NCBI GenBank assembly: GCA_028571685.1
Contig: CM053143.1
Coordinates: 139,596,829 to 139,660,828, forward strand
Source of the DNA: Heterohyrax brucei
Lineage: Eukaryota > Chordata > Mammalia > Hyracoidea > Procaviidae
DNA: 64,000 nt
Direction: 5' to 3'
Below the pieces are notes generated by a model. That model ran no database searches. It was not told the origin of the DNA and saw only the letters and a list, made by a program, of their open reading frames with translations. A program made the translations under genes and the position numbers. The first letter of the stretch is position 1; each line of letters starts with the position of its first letter. Of the stretch, positions 23,084-34,843 are shown piece after piece.

Positions 23084-24015
23084 TTCAAATTGCAGGTTGT
23101 TAATAAGTCTTCTTGCAATCCTGATGCTGTATTCTTCATACAGCCCAGCTTCGCAGGTTTCTATTGCTCAGCACATAGATTGAATAAGTACAGTGGATGG
23201 ATACAGTCCTGACACACAGCTTTTCTGATTTTAAACCTCTTAGTGTCTCCTTGCTCTATTCAAATGATTGCCTCTTGGTCTCTGTACAGGCTCCTCAAGA
23301 GCACAAGTAAATGTTCTGAAATTCTCAGTATTTGCAGTGTTATCCAAATTTATTATGCTCTACAGAGTCAAGTACCTTTGCATAGTGAAAAAAGCCAAAG
23401 CCAAGTGCCATCGAGTTGGATCCGATAGTGAATACAACACAGGTAAATATTTTTCTGGTGTTTTCTGCTTTTAGTCAAGATCTATCTGACATTAGCAAAG
23501 ATATCCAGTGGTTCACATCTTCTTCTGAATCCGGCTTAAATTTCTGGTAGTTGCCTGTCAGTGTACTATGGCAGCTGTATTTTAATTATATTCAGCAAAA
23601 TTTTATTTATACGTGACATTAATGATATTGTTTGATAATTTCCACATTCTGTTGGATCACCTTTCTTTGGAAGGAGTGAAGTATGGATCTCTTTTGGTCA
23701 GTTGGCCAGGTAGTTGTCTTCCAAATTTCTTGGCATAGACGAGCGAGCTTTTCCATCACTGCATCCATTTGTGGAAACATCTCAGTTGGTATTCCATCTG
23801 TTCCCGGAGCCTGGTATTCACCAATCACTTCAGTGCAACTTAGACCTCTTCTTTACATATCATCAGTTTTAAGCATACGCTACCTCTTGAAATGGTCGAA
23901 TATCGATCAATTATTTCTAGCACAGTGGCTGTGTATTCCTTCCATCTACTTTCGATGCTTCCTTCATCATTCAGTATTTTGTCCATAGAACCCTTCAGCA
24001 TTGCAATTCGAGGCA
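23084..24015 (-). mobile_element. RTE LINE, reverse transcriptase portion
   Basis: Reverse-oriented RTE ORF2 fragment lacking both ends. A minus-strand frame at 23828-23619 preserves the APGTDGIPTEMF region. A SINE-like 30-base insertion (about 23397-23430) interrupts it. Confidence 0.88.
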
Positions 24016-24861
24016 AAAATCATCTCGTGGAAGGACAATACACAATACAGGCGAAGCCAGCACAAACGGACCAAGCCCAAAATAAGAAGTTTCCTTAACA
24101 CAACCAAACACTTCAAGGGGCAGAATAGCAGTGCTGGGATCTGGGGTCCATGGTTTTGGGGAACATCTAGGTCAGTTGGCGAGTGATGCCTGGGGTCTTA
24201 AAAGCTCACAAGTGGCCCATGTAAGATGCACCAGTTGTTTTCAATCCACTTGAAGCAAAGGAGAATGAAGAACACCAAAGACACAGCAAAATATTAGCCC
24301 AAGAGACAAAAGGGCTACATAAGCCAGACACTCCACTAGCCTGAGACCAGGAGAACTAGATGGTGCCCACCATAGTAGATGTCCACTCTGAGAGTCCCTG
24401 ACAAAATAGGAGAAAAATGTGGAACAGAATTCAAATTCATGTAAAAAGGCCAGACTTAGAGGTCTGACTGAGACTACAGGAACCCTTGAAGCTATAGCCC
24501 CCAGATGCTGTGTTAACATAGAACTAAAACAATTCCCAAAGCCCAGTCTTCAAGACATACATCAGACCAGAATATACACCATAAAATAATACTCATGAAG
24601 AGTGTGCTTCTTAGTTCAGCAGATACACAAGACCAAATGAGTGGCTCTTGGCTGGAAGTAAGATGAAAAGGCAGGAAGGAGTTTGTAGGAGGGACACAGG
24701 AAGCCCAGGGTGGAATGCGGAAGTGTGCTGTCACATTACAAGGATGACAACTAGTAGTCCCATACATACATACATATATATATACATACATATATTTGCA
24801 CGTAAACTGTAAGTTTTCACCTGAAGCACAATTTTTGAAAAGAGAGAGAGATTGACCCAAG
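24016..24861 (+). mobile_element. L1 3'UTR, afrotherian type
   Basis: Long copy with GGACAATACACAATACAGG, ATGGTTTTGGGGAACATC, GAGACCAGGAGAACTAGATGG, GGGAAGCCCAGGGTGG-like and AAGCACAATTTTTGAAAAG. Contains TA/CATA microsatellite at about 24764-24795. Confidence 0.7.
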
Positions 24862-25014
24862 ACACACCCTATACTAATCCTGCCTCACTAGCATAAAAAA
24901 GGCAACACATTCCCAAGTGGAATTAAAACTCCAGGCATAGAGGTAAAGAATTACTATATACATGTGTATGTATGTATGTATGTATATGGGGGAAATACAA
25001 TTCAATCCATAACA
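24862..25014 (-). mobile_element. MaLR LTR fragment with (TATG)n
   Basis: Matches the 5' end of the LTR on the minus strand (ACTAATCCTGCCTCACTAG, AATTCAATCCATAACA); a TATG microsatellite at 24964-24988 sits within. Confidence 0.65.
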
Positions 25015-25160
25015 CTCAGCTATAAAGAAAGACGAAATTCTGATCCACACCACCATGTGAAGAACCTCAAAAACATTATACTGAATGAAATAAGACAAAT
25101 ACAGTATGATTTCACTTATATGAAATATCCAGAATAGGTAAATCCCCAAAAGATTAACAG
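25015..25160 (+). mobile_element. L1 3' region fragment
   Basis: AGCTATAAAGAAAGACGAAATTC..TGAATGAAATAAGACAAATAC..TTATATGAAATATCCAGAATAGG is typical of mammalian L1 3' ORF2/3'UTR. Confidence 0.7.
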
Positions 25161-25165
25161 TTACT

Positions 25166-25640
25166 AAACCAAAGCTGTTGACATCCAGTCAGTTCTGACT
25201 CATAGTAACCCTATAGGACAGAGAAGAACTGCTCCACAGAGTTTCTAAGGAGCTCTTCAGTGGATTCAAATAGCCAGCCTTTTGGTTTAAAGGCATTGCA
25301 CTTAACCACTAGGCCACCAGGGTTAGAAAGGCCCTACTGGCCTTCCAGGAAACCCTGGTGGTGTATTGGTTAATTGCTATGTCTGCCAATCAAAAAGTCG
25401 GCAGTTCAAATCCACTAGACGCCCCTTGGAAACTACGGAGCAGTTCTACTCTGTCCTGTAAGGCCTCTTATGAGACAGAAGCAACTCGACAGCAATGGAA
25501 TTTGGAGTCTTATTGGGCTTCTGTGGAGTAGCTATTGAATTTGTGTTGCCACCTTTTAGTTAGCAGCCAAGCTCTTAACTATTGTGTGATCAGGGCTCCT
25601 TAGTAGGTATTAAATACACTGCTGTTGAGTCAATTCCTAG
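25166..25640. mobile_element. Cluster of AfroSINEs
   Basis: A full minus-strand copy (25166-25325), a full plus-strand copy (25348-25503) and minus-strand fragments at 25503-25602 and 25606-25645. The plus copy retains a tRNA-like head (GGTTAATTGC..GTTCAAATC, B-box-like). Confidence 0.85.
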
Positions 25641-25649
25641 AGAATAGGA

Positions 25650-27580
25650 AAAGCAAGAATGGGGAAAGAGACTGAGAGTGAGAGAGAAACACACAGGTGG
25701 AAGTAGAGCTGAAGTCGGACAACTGGAGGCTCCATGTGTAAAGACCTCGGTAAGAATCCACACATAGAGATTACTGGAAGAAGTTTCTGATTCAACACAG
25801 GAAACATGTCCACAATGGTCAAAACTGTCTGTAAACAGAATGGGCTGGAGGTGGGGTGGGATGGGGTAGGAAATAGCTTCTCTCACAGGAATTGTCCCAG
25901 GAAGTGGGGTGACTCTGCTTTCACAGAAGACACCAATGCAAACATAACACGATTGGCTAGAGGTCTGGAAACCACTCTCAGCTGGGATTTTTGAAGAAAC
26001 TTTTCAACGAAATGACTATTTGCAGTGATCTGTACAGGGTTAAGAGAACTACCAAGAATTTTGATGCATTCAAGGACAAGCAGAAGAGGAAAAGCATTTC
26101 CGTCTTTATATCTGAAGCATAGGGGGAGCCTGTTTTAAGTGCTGGAGTTTTGGAAAAGAGACTTTCAGAGGAAAACAACTTTTCTGGAGAGGAAGCCACT
26201 GCTCAAACTGGGACTCAGTAGAGTCCCCAGAAAATATCAGTATTTCTCTACTTCTCTCTCACAGGCAGCTGTTGTTCCACCTTTTGCAAAGCCACTCAAT
26301 CGCCAGAGCCCACTGGAAGCTGGAGGGCAAGGGGCTTCAGGTGATGTCTTTTATAGAGATAGAGGTACCAAAGGACTGTCTCTGGCAACATGTAGCAGAA
26401 CAGAGGAGGGCGGAAACGAATCTGTAGGGGCAAACTGGGAGTTTACTAAAAATTTTAGAAAGTCTCCCCGTGGACTATAAAAAGTAATAAACGGTGAAGG
26501 GAATCCCAACTGATTTGGACAGGGTAGAAACTGGAGCTAATGGCAATTCTGGCCCTGCCTTTCCCACATCTCTCTTCCACCATAGCAATTTCTTCGGGAG
26601 TTTGGGTGCACGCCATCCACTTTCCCTGCTCCCTTGCCTGGGCAAAGCAGTGGTGTTGAAAGCCTCCCTACTACTGCCCTGGTGACCCAGGGCAGCAGAT
26701 GGGCCTCCATCCAGCTTTACAAAGGCGAAGGGGCGAGGTCGTGGCACGTGTCTCGCCCCACACGGGCGTTGATGCCGGAGGGGTCTGGCCAGTCCTGCTT
26801 GGCGCTAGGGAGTCTAAGCCACCATTCAGAATGTCCCGGCCGCCAGACAAGCTAGGCTTTCCAGAGGGCAGAGCCTATGTTGGTCAGGTGGCAAGTGTCC
26901 AAGGAGGAGCCGTCTTCTCCTCCGGGTCCACCCACCGCCCCTCCTTAGCCCCCGGCCCAGACTAGGACACCCTCACAAAAAAAACTTTTGCCACACTATT
27001 AATATATTCACGTTTCCTCCCACTTTCCCAATGGGCTACCAGCTGCAGAACTCCTGAATAGAAAGCTTAATTGTGCTTTGTCATGCAGAGTACTTAGATT
27101 TTCTATAGAAGGTTACAAAGGACCATTTGAAGTATTTCTTTTTCGCCTCATAGTGAACAATTTGCATAGGGCACCTCTGCGCCTGCCAGACCCAGGTAGC
27201 TGCGTCAAAGCTCAGGGGGCCCCTGGGTAACAAAACTCAGCGCTGTTTCCAAGAGGCGCCCGACCCCGCCTCCGGTCCAACATCCCGACTTCTCCACTCC
27301 CTCGGTCACGGCCAACAGGCAGCTGATTTAGACAAGGCGAGGCCCGGAACCTACACGCCTTGTTGGTCTGGTCCCTCCTGTTGACCCTTCCGTGGCCTCA
27401 AGCCACTGGGTCCCTCTCCAGCTCGGCTGAAGCCTGTTCCAGACCGGGGCTCCTGCAGGTCCAGATACCAGACGGTTACCCAATGGGACTTTCTGGCAGC
27501 TTACCCCGTGCAAAAGGCCAGAGAAGGTGCAGAAGGAATTGAAAGCTGATTATGATTTGAATGCAGCGCTGTTCATTTCC
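25650..27580. other. Start of the transposon-poor domain
   Basis: No recent transposon recognised. 26690-27550 is moderately GC- and CpG-rich. Open frames (up to 113 codons) show no family likeness. Possible very old repeat content near 26.2-26.5 kb could not be named. Confidence 0.5.
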
Positions 27581-27589
27581 CCTGGTTGA

Positions 27590-27960
27590 TCGGCAGGGCT
27601 GCCTTCAGAATATCTTTTCTTGTTGCTTGTTTTGACAGTTCAGATCCAGGTCTATGTGACATATAAAGCTAATAAAATTCTAATTTCATTGTTAATCTTA
27701 TTTCATCACAGTATAGGTTTTTACCCTCACACCTGCGTGGCAGGGTGTAATTCCATTAATTGAAAAAAAAAATCAACATATTCATTGCATGTCTTTCCCC
27801 TGATGATATATTGTGAGCAGTGAGTTGAAAAAGAACCATTTATTCCCACCATGAATGAGTCTGCATGGGGCGAGAGTTTCACCTGCCCCACAGTCAATTA
27901 GGAATGTATCGAAAAGTCTAGCAGAAAACGAGTTAAATTAACCATTCTCTAATGTTCTTG
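27590..27960. promoter_or_regulatory. Candidate conserved element downstream of GSX2 (CRE-1)
   Basis: A repeat-free AT-rich block with several TAAT/ATTA cores (TAATAAAA, TTGTTAATC, CCATTAATTG, GTCAATTAGG, GTTAAATTAACC) between GC-richer stretches. It lies about 6-7 kb 3' of GSX2. Enhancer function is inferred from composition and location only. Confidence 0.35.
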
Positions 27961-28559
27961 TGGCCCTCCTACATAATCCCCCCTTTTCAACATGCCCCAG
28001 AAATTACCACATGTTGCAAGGTTCAAATGGTGCCTAATGAAACTAAACGCTTCTCCCTCTAGCACCATAGTCAGGGGAGCCCTTTTGCCGTCCTTCAAAG
28101 TCTGAGGCCTCTGCTCCGTGATTCTGTAGCCTTACTATTAAAAAAAAAAAAAAAAATTAAACTCGCAGTAACAGGTGAAGCTACATCCTTCCCTCCCTAC
28201 TTCCTGTCACTGATGACTAGGTGAGATTCTGAGACACCCAGGACAGGGATGGGACTGCAGCTTGGGCATCCCTGCCCTGTGTCCCCACAACAGGGGGCTG
28301 GAGTCCTGGGATTAGGAGGGTTCAGTATAGCGACATCTGCCTAAAGAACAAAGAGAGAGAGAGAGACCAAGGCAGAGACAGAAAAACAGAGACAGAGACT
28401 CAGGGACAAGCTGATAGAAAGTTAGGGGACACAGACCTGAGAGACAGACAACACTATGCCTCCAGGTCTCACATCCCCAAGTTAAGAGTCTGGCTCTAGT
28501 CACTCATCAGCAACCCCCCCTCCACCGCCCCTGCCACCAAAAAGGCATTTTGAAGTCTC

Positions 28560-29420
28560 AAGATGCAAGACCCTAATAATTAATCGTGGTCATTAATTAA
28601 TTAAGGAGGAAAGGGGGAGGTGGCTCGCTGCTGCTTGACCCCAAACAATTTAAATTAGTCTTTGTGAAAGTGAGCTCCAAAAGCATGCCCTCCTCCTCCT
28701 TCCTATTCTTTCACAATCTCAGAAGTTCCCATTAGAATCCTCGGCGGCCTCAGGTCAGCACAGCCACAGGGCCGCTGGACTGAACTGAGCCCAAGCTGGC
28801 TTCTGCTCTCTGAAGCTGGCTGTGACCACAGGCAGGGAGCTCTTTTCCATCGGGAGCAGCTCCCACCTGCCTTTTTTTTCCTCTGCACCTGCTGTGGATT
28901 GTTTTTCCCCTGAACTTGACAAATCAAGCAGTTGCTTGTGTTAAGTATTAGCCTCGGGACCTCGCTCACAGGCTAAATATTGCTACATTCTGCCTGCCTC
29001 CTTTTTCCAGTCTCTCTCTCTCCTTCCTCTCTGTCTGTCTCTCTAGCCTTTTTCCTCCCTCTTGCTAGAGACTTGAGTCTCCTGTTTGAAATGGTGCAGC
29101 TAATACAAAGTCATCAAAGCACTATGGTTCTTGTCTTAAAGTGACAGCCCGCTTTATGGGGCTGTTTGAAATACGCCCCTTGCTTTTCAATGTCTCTCTA
29201 TCCATCTTTGTCTGCTCTTCAGAAAAGCGGACAATATAAAGCTGAGCCTGGCGAGCTCTCCACGCTCAGGCCTGGGCAGTGCCAACCTCCGCCTTTAAGC
29301 AGATTGAAATTGTCACTGCTTCATTAATCTGAAACTAGTTTCTTTCCTAAGCACACAGCACACACTTCCGATCTGTCGGGATCCACCGACAGGAGCTGCT
29401 GCGGCCTTCCTGGGTGTGGG
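28560..29420. promoter_or_regulatory. Candidate conserved element downstream of GSX2 (CRE-2)
   Basis: Repeat-free and rich in homeodomain cores. Two clusters, TAATAATTAAT at 28574-28584 and ATTAATTAATTAA at 28592-28604, are followed by AATTTAAATTAG near 28649 and CATTAATC near 29323. The block has no open frame of note and looks like a slowly evolving noncoding element. The proposal that it is an enhancer, possibly responding to GSX/DLX-type factors, is inference. Confidence 0.4.
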
Positions 29421-32400
29421 ATTTGGAAAGCTCAACTAAGGTACAACACGGCTGTAGGAAAAAGCAGGACTCAGCTTGAAGAAAAGTAATCCCCAGTGCC
29501 AAAGGGCCGACTGTTGACATAAGTATACTAGGGAAGCATGTAACACTATATGCAGAGACAATTGAAGACTCAGAATTTGGAGAGTATATTTAAGAATCAG
29601 GAATCCAACTCTGCAAACCGAGATTGGTACCATCACGTGGAACATCTTTAGGGACTGTGGGAATCTTACAAGCTACCCACTTTCTTTCCCCAACAGAAGA
29701 AATTTCCCTCCAAATTGGAAGTAACACTCCTCACTCTAATTTGACTCTGTTCCTAAGATTTCTCTTTAAGTACCTGTTCTGTCTTTGACCCTCTCTAGCT
29801 CCAGCCTAGCTAACTGCTTCCAGTGCCAAGTCCCTGCATGCAGGAGTTCTGGGTCCCTGTGCAATTACCATCTTGTGTGAGATGAGCTGCTTCTTTTCTT
29901 TATACCTCCACCATTAACAAAAGATGATACAAAAGATTTTTCTACTTTTAATATTTCCAGCCGACTTAGAATAGCAAATTTTTGGATTCCATTCCATCTA
30001 ATTTAGGGAAGAGATGTGGGTATTTTTTTCATAGAAGCTCAATTTTCAGTAATGTGAGCCTAAAGATTTATAAAATAGATTTATATTAAATTATGTTAAT
30101 AGAAGCCTGGTAAATGCATCATTTAATTGCATGGAAAAAAGTTCTCTTTTAAAAGGTATGTCACCTTAACATTCAAAGATTCCCTGTGAATAATGAAAAT
30201 AGGAACAATTGCTTTGATGCACTGCGTGGCATTCAATGTCTAGGACATCTTTAGGCTGTGTTTGGAGAGGATGGGAGGAACTGCTTTTAAGGGAGTGATT
30301 GCTCCTTGAAACTCAACTGCCTAGCAACTAGGTTCTATTAAAACTATCATTCTTCTTTCCTAACCCCACACCCTTATGGCTGGCTCTGGGATCCTGGCCT
30401 CAAGCTGTTTCGCTTCATCATTAAGTTCATTTCTTCTCCCCCTTCCCCACCCAAATGCTCAACTTTGAGTCCCAACTCAAGTCCCTCAAAGAAATTTCAC
30501 AAAGAGTACCAAGAAAAGTGAGTGGAACCTGTAGAAGAGATAAAAGTGGTAAGCAAAAAATAAACCTGGAGAAAATTACCCTTCTCCTTTCGTATACATG
30601 ATCACCATCTATGACTTTGTCTTTCTAACATGCACTCACCCATATGCATACATGCATGTACAGAAACACACAGACCCTATTGCCCTCTATAACCTCTTCC
30701 AGTTAAAACAAATACCTTTCTGGCAATGACTTGTCTAACCACAGTCAGAGTGGCTCGAATAAACTGTAGTTTTGACCCAGAGTGGACATAAGAGACAGAA
30801 TAGGTTGGGACTCGAAGTGAGGGGAGGAAAAATGAGGCCACAAATCAAAGACATCACATCTTCACATTTTTGTTTCTCCTAAAATCCTCAGCTAACTTTA
30901 AGGCTAGAGGGACAGTGACTGAGTTGTAATGACCACTTCAGAATAAGGTCCCCAAAGCAATGCCTATGGGGCACCAATGTCTCTATCATTTGGGTTCACT
31001 GGTACCCAGCTAGGTCACTTCTACCCTTAGCACAGTTTGCAGCTGAGAAGCCTTGCCTGGTGCTGCTATTCATGTCAGGCCCTTGGCCTTGGGCATGTGT
31101 TGATGGCTGAGTAAGCGGGCAAGAGAAAAGGTCTCTGCTCCTCTGCTCTGAAGGTCTGAGCTGGGCCAGGGCACAAGGCAAACACATCATTTATCCTCTC
31201 CATTATCTCTCCTCTCCCCAGCTCTTTCCCTGTTTAAAGTGACCACAAGACTTGTTCTCAACAAAGTATATCCAACCACACTAATTTTCATTTTCATCCT
31301 CTTTTACTCTTTCCAGCAAGTGTTTGTAGGCAGTTGCTTCCTGAGAGGACATATTTTAGGGACAGGAACTGGAGGGTCACGCTTAAAAGTGGACCCTCAG
31401 TGTTTCCTAGTTAGAGAAATTATCAAGGGTGACTGCACATCTGGAGAAACTTCATCAAGAGTGCTTGATCTCAGGGCTGCTCAGCAGAGACTTTGGGTAT
31501 TTGAGTCTGGGTGTCTGGATATTGGCTTCAGTGTTCTTAACCTCAGGTGAGGCTGTAGGCCTTGATTTCCAAAGTCTCATTCAGTTTTGCAACCCTTGGA
31601 AACATCAGCAGTTTGGGGTAGTGGTTCAAAATCTGCTCTTCTAGAGGAGACCGCATGCTTTAAATAGAAAGTGACAAAAAGGTACACTCACCATGGCATG
31701 ACCTAGAACAAGGCAGAAGAACTCAAGAAATCTTTCTTTGAAAGGAGAACATACAATCTCTATCTTTGATGTGGCCTGAATCTTTCTGCCTCTGGTGGGG
31801 GATCCATTGTCTATTACCCTTTGCCTTTGGAATCCCACCTCACCAACCACCCCCCAAAACCAGAGGGTGAGGGCCTGTGAACATCCAAGCAACCCAAAAC
31901 CAGCAGAGAAAGGCTGGAACCACCTTTTTCCTTCTCCAGGCCCCTAACTAGGTGCTGCTTAGCAGTAAGTGGCCACTGCCTGATTCTGAGCCAAGCCAGG
32001 GTAAAGAGGCTGCGGCCTGAGGCTGGAGCCCTGCAGGAGTGGGCTGAGGGAGGGCTGGGCCTGAGGGAGGGGTGGTAGAGGGGCCTTGCCGGTGTGAATG
32101 GAAGGGGGCCCAGAGTTCTGCCCACCGTCCAGATGAGGCTCCACTTGGGCAGCAGCACAGACAGCTACTGCAGGCGCTCTTTGTCCTTTTTTAAAAAAAA
32201 TTTCCCCCAAAGGAATTATTCTCCGTAGACACCCCCCCCCCCCAACTTCCCTTCTGCAATCCTTTTCTTGCGCGCCAGTGACCAGTTTGTCTGTGGGGAG
32301 AGAGGCAGGATCTTTAGGAAAATGACGCAGAGCTGTCTCCTCCCTCTGCGGTGCGCAGGACCAGGAGCCCGGGGCTCTGCGTGTGAGAGACCTAGGAGAG

Positions 32401-33400
32401 ATTCAGGGTTGGGCAGCCTCCAATGCCAGGGCTAGAGTGGCCGCAGGCCGGTAACCACCGCGCAGGGCAAAGCGCTGGCTCTACTCGCTGCACAAAGCAG
32501 TCTCAGCTCCCGCATTCAGCAGGGCACTGTGGAGTCCCTCCTCCCTCTCTTCTGCCTCGTCTGTGCTGAAAGAGGAGTTGGAGGGCCTCTGACTCAGAAA
32601 GCTTTCCTTTTCTTGAGGTGTGTGTGTGAGAGAGAGACAGAGACAGAGAGAGACTCTGAGCAGAGACACCAGAGTCACACCCTCTCCTCTCCTTCCCAAA
32701 TTAGCTTCCCAGTCTCAGTGTTGGAGCCCTGCTAGCACCCTGGTGTCTGGACCCTTTGTTCTGGGACATCTGACTACCTTTATCAGTCTGGACAGACCAC
32801 TCTAAATAAATCAGAAATAAGAAAACTGTGTATGTATGTTGTAAACAGTTCCTGTGCCTTGAACTTAGAGGTCGGCATCTTAATAGTAAATAGTCAGAAA
32901 TAACACTAGTAGGACTCAGGTTACGCAGAATGAAGTCTCCTAATTTCCACATTTCCAGCTTCTTCACCTTGTCCCTCTTAGGTGACAGGCCCAGGCTGCA
33001 CAGAGGAAACAGACAGAACTCCATGTTCTCCAATACCAAGACCAGGACTGGGTGTGTCAGAATGAACTCAGCTAGTTGGCAGGAAGGACAAACTAGAAAG
33101 GATCCAATTTCAGTTCCAGTGAGGGATGCCAGAAGAAAACCTAAAGGCACATCTAGGTTATTTTGGAAAACTAAAATGTAAATCTTTAGACAGTTTCCTT
33201 TCTCTGATGTTGGGTTTCTCAGCATTGAAGGAAACCAGCAAATTCCTCACCATGACAAACAACCAAGGACACATGGTTACAAGTAATTTGCAACATCTTT
33301 TGTAAAAGTTTCTATGTGTTTGCTTCCAACCTGTCTGATTAATTGTCACATTCATAAAACTATTCCAATGACAAGGGGCACTGATGATGAAATACTTAAT
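29420..33400. other. Noncoding single-copy DNA 3' of GSX2
   Basis: No gene or recognised transposon. Holds simple-sequence tracts (C-run near 32231-32243, GA-rich tracts near 32625-32655) and otherwise mixed sequence. The 174-codon minus frame at 33225-32701 is judged chance. Confidence 0.5.
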
Positions 33401-33404
33401 TAAG

Positions 33405-33583
33405 CAGGGGCTGCTAACCGCTAACTGAAGCAATGGGAACCCAGCAGCTGATTCTGAAGAGAAACATGCGGAACTCTGATCCAGTAAAGACTACAACCTT
33501 AGAAACCACATGGAGCTGTTCTACTCTGTCCTGTAGGGTCACTATGAGTTGAAATTGACTGGATAGCGTCGAGTTTTTATTCC
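33405..33583 (+). mobile_element. Degraded AfroSINE
   Basis: Only the 3' half is clear (GAGCTGTTCTACTCTGTCC TGTAGGGTCACTATGAG-like). The sole clear SINE between 25.65 and 38.6 kb. Confidence 0.7.
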
Positions 33584-33976
33584 AGCTATGCAAATTCCAT
33601 CACACAATTCAGGCTTTAATACCAAAAGAGATGAACAGAAGCCTCCACAGAAAACAAGTATTAGGTGAGCAACTTTCATTCAGCCTTGCTTCCAAAATTA
33701 AAAGATTTGCCTGTCTTTAATTGTCATGGGAGTGGTTTGTTCTGTGAACTACGGGGTCATCTATTTTGAGGGTGCTACCTAGTAGGTAGCATCATGACTG
33801 ATGGTATTCTGTTGGCAGAAGTTTCTGTTACACAGAAAACTTACAGAACCACGAACTTTCTCAAGTCAAGAGACCCACATTATCAAGTTTTAATCAACAC
33901 TTACTTCTAGGTCCTCAGCAGTTTTTTCTTAGGCATGGGGGGGGGGTACCACAAATGTAAAAATAGTTTTGTTTCA

Positions 33977-33982
33977 TTTATT
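33977..33982 (-). terminator. GSX2: Candidate GSX2 polyadenylation signal
   Basis: AATAAA on the minus strand about 525 bases after the GSX2 stop, in an AT-rich stretch (33960-34015) that also has AATAAA on the plus strand. It is the first canonical hexamer I noticed downstream; variant signals nearer to the stop are possible. Confidence 0.35.
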
Positions 33983-34505
33983 TAAATAAATATAAATATA
34001 AATTTTATATAAAATTATTCACATACAAAGAGACTTCCACGACTCAGATTTGAAACACTCCCCAGGCAAATTTTCTGAAAGCAAGACCTACAGGGTTTAA
34101 TTTTCTAAATTGTTTGCAAAGTCAAAACTTTCATTTTAAAAACAACAACAGAAAAGCATCTGGAACCCCCAACTCTTAGCAGGGTCTGACAGAAGGGAAG
34201 GGAAAATGACATGCACTTTCAAAAACTCTCTACAGAGTTAAGCCAATGCTGTTTTTTCTCTGTTGTATGATGAAACTGAGCTAAATTCTAAATTATTTAC
34301 ATTAAAAAAAAAATCTGTGACTGTGAGCAGAGCCCAAACAGGTGAAGAGGGGAGCTGAAAGGTCAGGATGTCTAGCTCAGTACGACTGCTCAGCATGGTC
34401 CTTCCCCAGTCCCAGCCGCGGTGGTGCGCAAGGTTTGGGGGCCCAAATTGCCGCTGCTTTAGTGCGGCGACCGGGAGCAGGTGAAGGGAAGGAGGCGGCC
34501 CTTCC

Positions 34506-34843
34506 TCATAACGGGGAAATCTTGTCGTCGTTGGCCGAAGCCGGCGACAAGGAGTCCTCGTCTTCAGAGCGCGAATAGTGCGCCTGGCTGCCCACGCACT
34601 TGCAGCCCGCGCGACTGCTTCTCTGGGTGCCCTTCCCTTCCTTCTTGTGCTTCACTCGGCGGTTCTGAAACCAGATTTTCACCTGCTTCTCCGATAGGTT
34701 CAGGTACGTGGCGATTTCAATCCTCCGGAGTCGAGACAGGTACATGTTAGAAGAGAATTCCCGCTCCAGCTCCAGGAGCTGTGTGCTGGTGAACGCCGTC
34801 CTCATCCTCTTACCGTTAGGCACCTGGCTGGCATCCGAGCCTC
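34506..34843 (-). other. GSX2: GSX2 coding exon 2 (homeodomain and C-terminus)
   Basis: Encodes residues 185-296, including the whole homeodomain and the acidic C-terminal tail, ending NDDKISPL and TGA at 34508-34506. From memory, human and mouse carry one more residue (Glu) after the DDK/EDK lysine; if so, one GAG codon is missing here. Confidence 0.95.

Noticed and set aside
25348-25503. tRNA-like sequence (A-box/B-box likeness) in SINE heads
   Set aside because: These are heads of tRNA-derived SINEs, repeated throughout the flanks, not functional tRNA genes.
32701-33225. 174-codon open frame on the minus strand
   Set aside because: No family likeness, no CpG island or splice context, composition like surrounding noncoding DNA; probably chance.
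1-33900. PDGFRA exon expected 3' of GSX2 by human synteny
   Set aside because: No receptor-kinase or immunoglobulin-domain sequence seen; in human the gap is over 100 kb.
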